Positions 1-5,681 of a stretch of 5,681 nt of DNA are shown here, piece by piece (within the stretch, counting starts at the first letter, position 1; each line of letters opens with the position of its first letter). The stretch is from Treponema sp. GTDB taxonomy: Bacteria; Spirochaetota; Spirochaetia; Treponematales; Treponemataceae. Both the position numbers and the translations under genes were made by a program. The notes under the pieces were generated by a model, which worked only from the letters and a program-made list of their open reading frames with translations, was not told where the DNA came from and ran no database searches. The stretch is taken from NCBI GenBank assembly GCA_016282455.1, contig JAEEKM010000002.1:1-5681 (forward strand). The letters run 5' to 3'.

Positions 1-46
1 AGCTTAATTAAAGCACCGGCTGTCACCTTTCAAAACATGAGGGTCT

Positions 47-126
47 GCGAACATCCCCGCTTTCCGGGGTTTCGCTTCCGCTTCATTGCTGCGCAACCGC
101 TTCGCGGCCCCTCCAATCGGGCGTAA
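47..126. repeat. GC-rich palindromic intergenic element upstream of prmC
   Basis: This block is clearly richer in G and C than the rest of the window. It folds into two local hairpins. The first pairs GCGAA (47-51) with TTCGC (71-75) and CCCCG (55-59) with CGGGG (65-69) around a CTTTC loop. The second pairs CCGC (97-100) with GCGG (104-107) around TTC. Short CGCTTC-type words recur inside it. No T-run follows either hairpin, so it is not a textbook terminator. One plus-strand frame is open from base 1 through the TAA at 124-126, so it could also be the tail of an upstream gene, but the composition and palindromes look more like a dispersed intergenic repeat. That is an inference from a single copy. 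Confidence 0.45.
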
Positions 127-137
127 GTTTATTTAAT

Positions 138-1112
138 ATGACCATAAAAGAAGCACGCACTTATGGAAGTAACATTCTCTCATCGGTAGAGGGCAAAAAA
201 AAATCCCTCACTCCATCCCTGGACACAGACGTGCTTCTTGAGCACCTTCTCTCCTGCGACAAGACTCACCTTCTCTTCCACGGAGAAAAAGAACTCAGCA
301 AAGAAGAGGAAGCCTCTTTTAAAGAAGCCCTAAACAAACGCTGCACGGGTCTGCCGGTAGCATACATTACAGGTCACAAAGAATTTTTCGGCTACGATTT
401 TCTGGTAAACCCTTCCACCCTCATTCCAAAACCAGACACAGAACTTTTAGTTGAACTTGCCATAAAAGAAATAGAAAACCGGGCCGCCCTCATTCCCATG
501 CCCCCCATTACAATCTGCGACATGTGTACGGGAACCGGCTGTGTGGGTTTAAGCATCATCCGCTACTGTGCAGATGAAGAAATCGTAAGTCCCCAGTTCA
601 TTCCAAGCCTCACCCTCTGCGACTTAAGTCAGGAAGCACTTAACCTTGCAAGAGAAAACGCCCGCATTCTTTTAAAGCCAATAAAAACTGCCTCTTACAG
701 TTTCATAAGAACAAATCTCTTTGAAGAAACCTGCGGCAAGTTTGACATAATAGTTTCAAACCCGCCCTATGTTCCTGCAAAAGAAACCATGGAACTCTTA
801 CAGGACGGAAGAGCCGAACCCATTCTTGCCCTGAACGGAGACGTAGAAAACGACGGAAGTCTTTCTTCCACAAGAGACGGTCTTTCCCTCATGCGCCGCT
901 TAATTCCACAGGCCTACCAGCACCTTAACACAGGCGGAATGCTTTTTGTAGAAAGCGGAGAATACAACGCAAAAGAGACCGCAGAACTATTTTTACAAAA
1001 CGGCTTTACGCAGGTAAAAACCTTTAACGACCTTTCAAACCAGCCACGGGTTACCTGCGGCATAAAAGAAAAAACAGACGACACAGGCTTTGACAATCCT
1101 TCTTCTATGTAA
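138..1112 (+). CDS. prmC: PrmC, release factor glutamine N5-methyltransferase
   Basis: Uses S-adenosylmethionine to methylate the glutamine of the GGQ motif in peptide chain release factors RF1/RF2, in the cytoplasm. The 324-residue product has the family layout. A helical N-terminal domain binds the release factor and ends in a G-P-x-x-Y-I-x-G-x-x-x-F segment (71-86). The linker motif is IPKPDTELL (96-104). The Rossmann SAM-binding motif is DMCTGTGCVGLS (128-139), and the catalytic NPPY is at 208-211. The C-terminal PRVTCG (303-308) matches the family's R-V-x-x-G end. It is longer than the roughly 280 residues of E. coli PrmC because of extra residues around 108-125 and 150-157, a loop near 235-245 and a short C-terminal tail. 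ATG 138 is chosen because the N-terminus then aligns with the family and no earlier in-frame start exists; no Shine-Dalgarno site is visible. It is first in a three-gene cluster. Confidence 0.95.
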   Translation: MTIKEARTYGSNILSSVEGKKKSLTPSLDTDVLLEHLLSCDKTHLLFHGEKELSKEEEASFKEALNKRCTGLPVAYITGHKEFFGYDFLVNPSTLIPKPDTELLVELAIKEIENRAALIPMPPITICDMCTGTGCVGLSIIRYCADEEIVSPQFIPSLTLCDLSQEALNLARENARILLKPIKTASYSFIRTNLFEETCGKFDIIVSNPPYVPAKETMELLQDGRAEPILALNGDVENDGSLSSTRDGLSLMRRLIPQAYQHLNTGGMLFVESGEYNAKETAELFLQNGFTQVKTFNDLSNQPRVTCGIKEKTDDTGFDNPSSM

Positions 1113-1124
1113 TAAAATGCCCTC

Positions 1125-2852
1125 ATGGGAAGCGAATACCAGAACCAGGACGAAAACGCTAACTTCAAGTCTCTCGTACAGGGAATAAGCCAGGACGAAC
1201 GGCAAATTCTCCTTGGTAAAATTCAAAAAGAGAACCAGAGCGCAGGTGCCTCAGAAAGTTTTTCTTCTTCCCAGACCAGTTTCAACACTAGCGAACACAT
1301 GCAGTCACTGAGGGTAAAATTAAATCAGGAACCCCTCCTGCATAAATTCATTCTCTGGCTTAAAGCACTTTTTACCAGCAGTTCAGTTGAGGAAGTTTAC
1401 AACAAATCCCTTCTCACCCTCATTGCAAGAGAAATAGACAAAAACAATCCTGGTCTCATTGACACACCCACTCATTCTTTTACTTCAATTTTCTTTGACA
1501 TGCTCACACCGCTTAAAGCTGCCCAGTCACTCTTTGAGCCAATCATAAATGAATACGCACTTAAACCAAATGCTTTTTTCATCACACTCGGCAGTCTTGT
1601 AATGCCCTATCTTCATGACCAGATAAAAAAAGAAGCTGACCCCTATATCTACCCGACAGACAAAGAACTGTCAAAAGAAACAAGAGGAAACCTCATTCAC
1701 AAAATGAATGCAATAATAGATTCCATTCCCGCAGATGCAAAGGCAGAAATGTACAATGCAGTAAAATACATGGAGTGGATGAAGCAGTTCTGTAATCTGG
1801 ATTTTTCAAGACTCTTAATGAATTTTGGAAACGGGGAAGACGGAAAAAGCTGTCCTTACATTCAGTTACGAAGTGACTTTGCAAACGTAGCAAATGTTCT
1901 TAGCGGACACCGTTCCTACACAGAGGCACTTCTCATTGCCGCACACCAGTTTTCGGAGCAGGAAAGAGTGTATGAGCTGATGGGTAAAAATCAGCCCCTC
2001 CGTGCAGACTTTATAGAAAAAGCCTCTGCAGAACTTTCTCTGGTTACCTCTTTCATAGATGATGTTCCCATGGAAAATCTTGCAAAACTTGTTTACCACG
2101 ACAGCCAGTACACTGTAACCCCAACAGGCGGTGGTGAAGACTGGTTCTCCCGTTACAAGGCCCAATGGAAAGTTCTTTTTGACAAACGCTGGGAAAGCTG
2201 GAACAGAGACCTTAAGAAAAATCAGATACGGCAGAAGATAGAAAATTATTTTAACATGCGCACGATTCCTGTTTTCAAACACAGGCCATGGACACAGCTC
2301 TGGGGTGGAGTTCAGTTCCGTTACGAACTTACACTGGGCTTCCTGGCATTTTTCTTTACAACCCAGTACGAAGAATGCAAGCGCGTTTTAAAAACCGTTG
2401 CACTCGAAGGTGATTTTTCAATTAAAGAAAACCGAATGGAGTTTACAGACATCATCAACTCCTTTGATGAAATTGCAGACAACCTTGAAATGCTGGAAGA
2501 ACAGCTTTCTTCAGGCGGAGAATACGGACACGAATTTGAACTTTGCGACAGCAGGGGAATTGCAAGTCAGACTGCGAATGTGAGGGCAAAAGAACTCATG
2601 TCAGAACTGGAAGACAGAACACAGAAAATGCTTAACAGTTTTGGAAAATCCTGCCGTGTACTTGAAAGCCTTATGTGCGGTATTCTGTCTGAAAAAATTA
2701 CAGCCTACTACGGACCTCTTTTGAATCTTGTAAAAATTGCAGGAAGAGGAAACAAAAAGTTCCTTGAAGAACTTCACTCCACCCGTTACACTTTTGAACA
2801 CGCATTTGAAATATCAAAAGAACTAGAGGCACTTGACCTGCCTGTTTCGTGA
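1125..2852 (+). CDS. Uncharacterised 575-residue soluble protein, probably spirochaete-specific family
   Basis: I cannot assign a function. No signal peptide, transmembrane segment, nucleotide-binding loop or metal-binding motif is visible. The sequence reads as mostly helical and cytoplasmic. It has a polar, serine- and glutamine-rich N-terminus (1-60), then an amphipathic segment with FILWLKALF (75-83), a long helical middle, a tryptophan-rich stretch (W340, W348, W356, W359), a hydrophobic patch LTLGFLAFFF (402-411), and a glutamate-rich helical C-terminal part that may form coiled coil (about 440-490). It resembles the spirochaete-only family of unknown function DUF5312, from memory and unverified. 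ATG 1125 lies 12 nt after the prmC stop with no clear Shine-Dalgarno sequence, so translational coupling to prmC is plausible. The reading frame is intact and codon use matches prmC and pgeF, including a preference for AAA lysine codons. Confidence 0.8.
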   Translation: MGSEYQNQDENANFKSLVQGISQDERQILLGKIQKENQSAGASESFSSSQTSFNTSEHMQSLRVKLNQEPLLHKFILWLKALFTSSSVEEVYNKSLLTLIAREIDKNNPGLIDTPTHSFTSIFFDMLTPLKAAQSLFEPIINEYALKPNAFFITLGSLVMPYLHDQIKKEADPYIYPTDKELSKETRGNLIHKMNAIIDSIPADAKAEMYNAVKYMEWMKQFCNLDFSRLLMNFGNGEDGKSCPYIQLRSDFANVANVLSGHRSYTEALLIAAHQFSEQERVYELMGKNQPLRADFIEKASAELSLVTSFIDDVPMENLAKLVYHDSQYTVTPTGGGEDWFSRYKAQWKVLFDKRWESWNRDLKKNQIRQKIENYFNMRTIPVFKHRPWTQLWGGVQFRYELTLGFLAFFFTTQYEECKRVLKTVALEGDFSIKENRMEFTDIINSFDEIADNLEMLEEQLSSGGEYGHEFELCDSRGIASQTANVRAKELMSELEDRTQKMLNSFGKSCRVLESLMCGILSEKITAYYGPLLNLVKIAGRGNKKFLEELHSTRYTFEHAFEISKELEALDLPVS

Positions 2853-2859
2853 GGCACTC

Positions 2860-3666
2860 ATGGAAGAAAAAACATTTGTAACAGGAAACTTTTACGAAGA
2901 CTCACTCCCCCTTCACAAAAGCAGGGCACCAGTCTGGGGCATGAGCCTTAAACTTGCAGGAAACATGCGTTTCAGGTGGAATGAAACCAATCCCGTAAGG
3001 GCAGACTTTCTAAAAAAACTTGCAGAAGAAAACGGAAGTCACAAAGACATTGCCGCCCTTGAACTTGTACACTCGCAGAAAGTTTTTGCAATAGACAGCA
3101 TTGAAGAATTAGACGGAAGACAGGGAGACGGAATCATCACCCGGAACAAAAATATTATTCCTGTTGTTACAGTGGCAGACTGCATGCCGATTTTTCTTTA
3201 TGAACCTGAAAGCGGTGTGTTTGGCGCACTCCACTCCGGCTGGCGGGGAACAGGCATTGTACGAGAGGCAATAGAAAAAGCACATACCCTTTACGGCAGT
3301 GACCCTGAAAAATTCTGCGTAGTAATGGGACCCCACATTCATGAATGCTGCTATAAAGTAAACGAAGAAAGGGCTTCCTACTTCCGCGTAAACTTTACGC
3401 CAGCCTGTGTTACCCCAGACCATATAATCGGAAAGGGTGCAAACGCAGAAAGAAGATTTTCACTTTCCCTTGCAAAAGCAAATCTTTCCATTCTGAGTGA
3501 AATGGGAGTAAGGGACAGCAACATAGTCGTATGTAAAGACTGCACCTGCTGCAACAGTCAGTTCGGTTCCTTCCGCAGAGAAACATTTGGACTTCCGGAC
3601 AGCATGAGTCTGGAAGAAAAACAAAAACATTTTACAGTTCAGGCCGCCTGGGTCAAATGGGACTAG
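2860..3666 (+). CDS. pgeF: Peptidoglycan editing factor PgeF (YfiH/laccase-domain family)
   Basis: Members of this family (YfiH, YlmD; formerly called polyphenol oxidases) are metal-binding cytoplasmic enzymes. E. coli PgeF removes L-serine wrongly placed at the first peptide position of peptidoglycan precursors, and relatives act on purine nucleosides. Numbered from ATG 2860 (268 residues), the zinc ligands are all present: H71 in LVHSQKV, C108 in VADCMPIF and H125 in ALHSGWRGTG. The GPHIHECCY segment (about 157-165) and the CTCC...FGSFRRE motif near the C-terminus also match. A TTG at 2833 would add nine residues and overlap the previous gene. ATG 2860 is preferred because GAGG at 2851-2854 sits five bases upstream and the family motif spacing then fits. 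It starts 7 nt after the upstream stop, so it is likely cotranscribed. The last residues diverge from the usual T-G-R ending. Confidence 0.93.
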   Translation: MEEKTFVTGNFYEDSLPLHKSRAPVWGMSLKLAGNMRFRWNETNPVRADFLKKLAEENGSHKDIAALELVHSQKVFAIDSIEELDGRQGDGIITRNKNIIPVVTVADCMPIFLYEPESGVFGALHSGWRGTGIVREAIEKAHTLYGSDPEKFCVVMGPHIHECCYKVNEERASYFRVNFTPACVTPDHIIGKGANAERRFSLSLAKANLSILSEMGVRDSNIVVCKDCTCCNSQFGSFRRETFGLPDSMSLEEKQKHFTVQAAWVKWD

Positions 3667-3684
3667 AAAAAAAATAAATTCTTC

Positions 3685-3693
3685 TGCTATAAT
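3685..3693 (+). promoter_or_regulatory. Extended -10 promoter for the small membrane protein gene
   Basis: TGCTATAAT is a perfect TATAAT hexamer (3688-3693) with an extended -10 TG. No good -35 hexamer lies 16-18 bases upstream, but an A-tract (3667-3674) and an AT-rich stretch occupy that place. The predicted transcription start is near 3700, giving a leader of about 65 nt. It lies just after the pgeF stop, so the downstream gene can be transcribed independently of the prmC cluster. Confidence 0.75.
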
Positions 3694-3753
3694 TAAATAT
3701 CGCCCTGCGTATGCGGGGTAAATATTTACAAAATGGTTCTAACAAAAGAACCA
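3694..3753 (+). promoter_or_regulatory. Leader with two hairpins
   Basis: Two stem-loops fill the untranslated leader. The first pairs CCCTGC (3703-3708) with GCGGGG (3713-3718) around a GTAT loop. In DNA it is flanked by TAAATAT (3694-3700) and its complement ATATTTA (3722-3728). Given the predicted start near 3700, the CCCTGC stem would sit at the extreme 5' end of the mRNA. The second pairs TGGTTCT (3734-3740) with AGAACCA (3747-3753) around AACAAA and touches the first base of the Shine-Dalgarno site. Possible roles are mRNA stabilisation, termination of read-through from pgeF, or control of ribosome access; none is proven. Confidence 0.6.
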
Positions 3754-3758
3754 AGGAG
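3753..3758 (+). promoter_or_regulatory. Strong Shine-Dalgarno site fixing the start at 3765
   Basis: AAGGAG is six bases before ATG 3765. It is the best ribosome binding site in the window and decides the start: an in-frame ATG at 3711 would add 18 residues, but it lies in the loop of the first leader hairpin and has no ribosome binding site. Confidence 0.85.
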
Positions 3759-3764
3759 TTTTCT

Positions 3765-4190
3765 ATGGCAAAACAGCAGAGAACATGGGGTATCTTCATC
3801 ATCCAGCTGGCACTTGCAATCTATTTCGTTATCACAGGACTTTGCCTTGTGGCACCGAAACTCGGAAGAAACATTTCAGCATCTGAGATTGAAGCCCTTA
3901 CACGCATCTTCAACAATGCAACAGTAACAACCATTGTTGATATGGTAATCGGAATTCTTCTTCTCGTTTGTGGTGCATGTTTCTGCATTAAGGCTTTTGG
4001 AATGGACCTCGGAAAGTTTGATGACTGCGTTAAGTACATCACCCTTATCGTATGGATCGTTGTAACTGTTGTTGCCCTCATCTACTACTTCAAGGACTTC
4101 AAGAACGGAAACGCCATGCACTGGTTCCTTTCACTTGCAAAGAACTGCCTTATCATTGGCGGAGTACTTACTGTGAAGAACGGAAAATAA
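3765..4190 (+). CDS. Small four-helix membrane protein of unknown function
   Basis: The 141-residue product has no motif I recognise. It has four likely membrane helices at about 8-30, 56-76, 90-109 and 118-137, with a short charged N-terminus (MAKQQR), a hydrophilic loop at 31-52 and basic ends. No signal peptidase or lipobox site is evident. Its codon choice differs from the neighbours: 7 of 10 lysines use AAG, whereas pgeF uses AAA almost always, and TTC, ATC and AAC are favoured. With a strong extended -10 promoter, a strong Shine-Dalgarno site and its own terminators, this suggests an abundant protein. A recently acquired gene could also differ in codon use, but the GC content does not stand out. 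Inner-membrane location is predicted; function is unknown. Confidence 0.85.
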   Translation: MAKQQRTWGIFIIQLALAIYFVITGLCLVAPKLGRNISASEIEALTRIFNNATVTTIVDMVIGILLLVCGACFCIKAFGMDLGKFDDCVKYITLIVWIVVTVVALIYYFKDFKNGNAMHWFLSLAKNCLIIGGVLTVKNGK

Positions 4191-4216
4191 AATCGCATCC
4201 TTGCGATTTTATTTTC
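4183..4216. terminator. Perfect 15-bp palindrome overlapping the stop codon
   Basis: Bases 4183-4197 pair perfectly with 4202-4216 around a TCCT loop. The AT-rich arms carry T-rich tracts on both strands, so it could act in both directions between the convergent genes. The TAA stop codon (4188-4190) lies inside the left arm. Confidence 0.7.
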
Positions 4217-4230
4217 TACGCGTTTGTTAA

Positions 4231-4266
4231 GGCATCGGAGTTTCAATCCGGTGCCTTTTTTATTTT
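4231..4266 (+). terminator. Rho-independent terminator of the membrane protein gene
   Basis: GGCATCGGA (4231-4239) pairs with TCCGGTGCC (4247-4255), nine pairs with one G-T wobble around a seven-base loop, followed at once by six T, one A and four T. It is a canonical intrinsic terminator for plus-strand transcription. Confidence 0.92.
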
Positions 4267-4316
4267 AAACACTTATTTTTTTGAAAGGTTAGCACTTTTT
4301 AAAGACAAACGCTCAG

Positions 4317-4433
4317 TTTTCTTTTCATAAGTAACGAGGGTCCGTCTATTAAGTGCAATGTTCCTGGTCATTGAGGCTCTCGAAATGACCATTAACATAA
4401 AACACGGTGGTTTCGAGAGAACCTCAACCACCG
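4317..4433. repeat. Twin-hairpin repeat, copy 1
   Basis: First of two near-identical units in direct orientation. Hairpin A (4365-4391) pairs TGGTCATT with AATGACCA. Hairpin B (4405-4433) pairs CGGTGGTT with AACCACCG. They are separated by an AT-rich linker near 4392-4404. Hairpin B in reverse complement is a variant of hairpin A: both share TTGAGG and CTCTCGAAA in the interior, while the outer stems differ by paired changes. The whole unit can alternatively fold as one long imperfect hairpin through the shared interiors (CTCTCGAAA at 4377-4385 with TTTCGAGAG at 4411-4419, plus TGAGG with CCTCA). The left part (4317-4364) is less structured. This layout matches BIME/REPIN-type elements. Confidence 0.85.
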
Positions 4434-4438
4434 ATAAT

Positions 4439-4554
4439 TTTTCTTTTCATAACTAACAAAGGGTCTGTCTGATAAGTGCAATGTTCCCGGTCATTGAGGC
4501 TCTCGAAATGACCATTAACATAAAACACAGTGGTTTCAAGAGAACCTCAACCAC
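4439..4554. repeat. Twin-hairpin repeat, copy 2
   Basis: Second unit, offset 122-123 bases from copy 1. Over the structured 81 bases (4474-4554) it differs from copy 1 (4351-4431) at three positions; the left flank carries more differences and a one-base indel. Hairpin A keeps its seven core pairs (4489-4495 with 4507-4513). Hairpin B keeps six (GTGGTT 4530-4535 with AACCAC 4549-4554). All three differences weaken stems seen in copy 1, so this copy looks partly decayed. Its right end overlaps the last two codons of the ABC transporter gene. Confidence 0.85.
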
Positions 4555-5681
4555 GCCTGAACTGGGTGTTGTAAAGTTCCGTATAAACTCCGCCTGCCTT
4601 TACAAGTTCCTCATGCACTCCGCGTTCAACAATCCGTCCGTCTTTTAAAACCAGTATTTCATCCGCCGCAAGAATGGTACTCAGTCTGTGGGCAATAAGA
4701 ATAGAGGTTCTGCTTTCAATAAGCGGATCAATTGCATCCTGAATTTTCTTTTCACTAATAGAATCCAATGCAGAGGTGGCTTCATCAAAAATCAAAAGCG
4801 CAGGATCTTTTAATAGAACCCTGGCTATGGAAAGGCGCTGCTTTTCTCCGCCGGAAAGTTTCAGTCCCCTGTTACCCACAAAAGAATCAAATCCTTTTTC
4901 CTGAGAAGAAATAAAATCGTAAATATTTGCAGTCTTACAGGCTTCTATCAATTCACTTTCACTTGCATCAGGTTTAGCATAAAGAAGATTCTCCCTGATT
5001 GTTCCGTTAAAGAGATAAGTTTCCTGACTCACGATTCCAATATTTTTTCTAAGGTAAGAAAGGTCGAGTTTCCTTACATCCACACCGTCAAAACTAACAC
5101 TGCCGGAAGAAACATCATACAGCCTTGGAATAAGATTTATGAGGGTACTCTTACCGCTTCCGGAAGGTCCCACAATGGCAACACAGTCACCTTCTTTTAG
5201 ACTAAAACTTACATCATTTAAAATCTTTCTTTCAGGACTGTAAGAAAAATCTACATTCAAAAACTCCACCTGCCCCTTAGCTTCCTTTTCTGGAAGAAGA
5301 GCCGGCTCAGGATTTTCAATTTCAAGGGGCATATCATAATATTCAAAAATCCGCGTAAACATTGCCATGGAACGAATCCAGTCCACCTGAATGTTCAAAA
5401 GCTGATTCACAGGCCCGTACATCCTTCCCAAAAGGGCTACAAAAACAGTAATGTCTCCAACAGTAATCGTACTGTCCTTTTTCATAATAAGAAGTCCGCC
5501 CACAAGATAAAGCAGCATGGGACCTATGCTTGAAAAAGTAGAAAGCGCAACCCTGAACCAGCGTCCTGCCATGCCTTCCTTAATGTTGAGTTTTACCATG
5601 CGTTCATTAACACCCTTGTAACGCTCATACTCCACATCTTCTTTTCCAAAAAGTTTCACTAAAAGCTGTCCGCTCACAGAA
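4547..5681 (-). CDS. ABC exporter half-transporter (MsbA/LmrA type), C-terminal part
   Basis: A partial gene whose 5' end lies beyond the window; the GTG at 5675-5677 is an internal valine, not a start. The visible part begins in the conserved segment after membrane helix 4 (LLVKLFGKED). It then has the last two helices (about residues 46-66 and 73-95, counted from that GTG) and a complete ATPase domain. Walker A GPSGSGKST (170-178), Q-loop Q218, signature LSGGEKQ (274-280), Walker B LLIFDEA with catalytic E299, D-loop SALD and H-loop H330 are all intact, so it should be an active ATPase. Such proteins act as homo- or heterodimers in the inner membrane and export lipids, drugs or peptides. 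The substrate cannot be told from this part, and a paired half-transporter may lie just upstream outside the window. The stop codon lies within repeat copy 2, and no separate intrinsic terminator for this strand was seen before it. Confidence 0.93.
   Translation of the reverse strand, partial: SVSGQLLVKLFGKEDVEYERYKGVNERMVKLNIKEGMAGRWFRVALSTFSSIGPMLLYLVGGLLIMKKDSTITVGDITVFVALLGRMYGPVNQLLNIQVDWIRSMAMFTRIFEYYDMPLEIENPEPALLPEKEAKGQVEFLNVDFSYSPERKILNDVSFSLKEGDCVAIVGPSGSGKSTLINLIPRLYDVSSGSVSFDGVDVRKLDLSYLRKNIGIVSQETYLFNGTIRENLLYAKPDASESELIEACKTANIYDFISSQEKGFDSFVGNRGLKLSGGEKQRLSIARVLLKDPALLIFDEATSALDSISEKKIQDAIDPLIESRTSILIAHRLSTILAADEILVLKDGRIVERGVHEELVKAGGVYTELYNTQFRRG

Noticed and set aside
39..47. 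Word GAGGGTCTG in the leader resembling AGGGTCTG in repeat copy 2 (4460-4467)
   Set aside because: The eight-base match is too short and the flanks do not align well enough to call a third copy.
37..126. 29-codon open frame in the GC-rich leader
   Set aside because: No Shine-Dalgarno site, and its sequence is dictated by palindromes; not listed as a gene.
1866..2282. Minus-strand open frame of 138 codons inside the unknown 575-residue gene
   Set aside because: It lies fully opposite an intact gene with typical codon use and has no recognisable protein features; a shadow frame.
2833..2859. TTG start for pgeF overlapping the preceding gene
   Set aside because: ATG 2860 has a GAGG five bases upstream and gives the usual spacing of the zinc ligands.
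3711..3764. 18-residue N-terminal extension of the small membrane protein
   Set aside because: It would start near the predicted mRNA 5' end inside a hairpin loop; ATG 3765 has a strong AAGGAG site.
4289..4296. TTAGCACT, like the left half of a CIRCE (HrcA) operator
   Set aside because: The matching right half (GAGTGCTAA) is absent at the required spacing and no chaperone gene follows.
4358..4456. Short open frame within repeat copy 1 (32 codons from ATG 4358)
   Set aside because: No ribosome binding site; the differences between the copies in this frame all change the amino acid and instead fall in hairpin stems, so it is a by-product of the repeat.
4317..4554. CRISPR array or tandem tRNA/sRNA genes
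   Set aside because: Only two units of about 116 bp with no unique spacers, and no cloverleaf or CCA-type end is visible.

Overview
The window looks like a chromosomal segment from a spirochaete, most likely a host-associated (gut or rumen type) Treponema. The basis is moderate GC content, weak or absent Shine-Dalgarno sites inside an operon, and a large soluble protein that resembles a spirochaete-restricted uncharacterised family next to prmC. The genus is inferred from protein character and was not confirmed by a search.

Layout. Positions 1-137 are a leader with a GC-rich, palindromic block that stands out from the AT-leaning surroundings. Positions 138-3666 hold a tight three-gene plus-strand cluster: prmC (glutamine methyltransferase for release factors), a 575-residue protein of unknown function, and pgeF (YfiH/laccase-domain peptidoglycan editing factor). 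The gaps are 12 and 7 nt, so co-transcription is likely. At 3685-3764 a new promoter (extended -10) and a roughly 65-nt leader with two hairpins drive a short gene for a four-helix membrane protein (3765-4190). That gene has a strong ribosome binding site and a codon choice quite unlike its neighbours, which suggests high expression. Two hairpins at 4183-4266 end this unit.

The convergent intergenic region 4267-4546 is the most unusual part. It carries two near-identical copies, about 122-123 bp apart, of an element of about 116 bp. Each copy holds two short hairpins in inverted orientation around an AT-rich linker, an architecture like BIME/REPIN elements of other bacteria. The second copy runs into the 3' end of the next gene and supplies its stop codon. 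That gene, on the minus strand (4547 to beyond the window end), is the C-terminal part of a type I ABC exporter half-transporter of the MsbA/LmrA type.

No rRNA, tRNA, CRISPR array, complete insertion sequence or defence gene was seen. The coding genes are mostly ordinary housekeeping functions; the novelty is in the non-coding structure.
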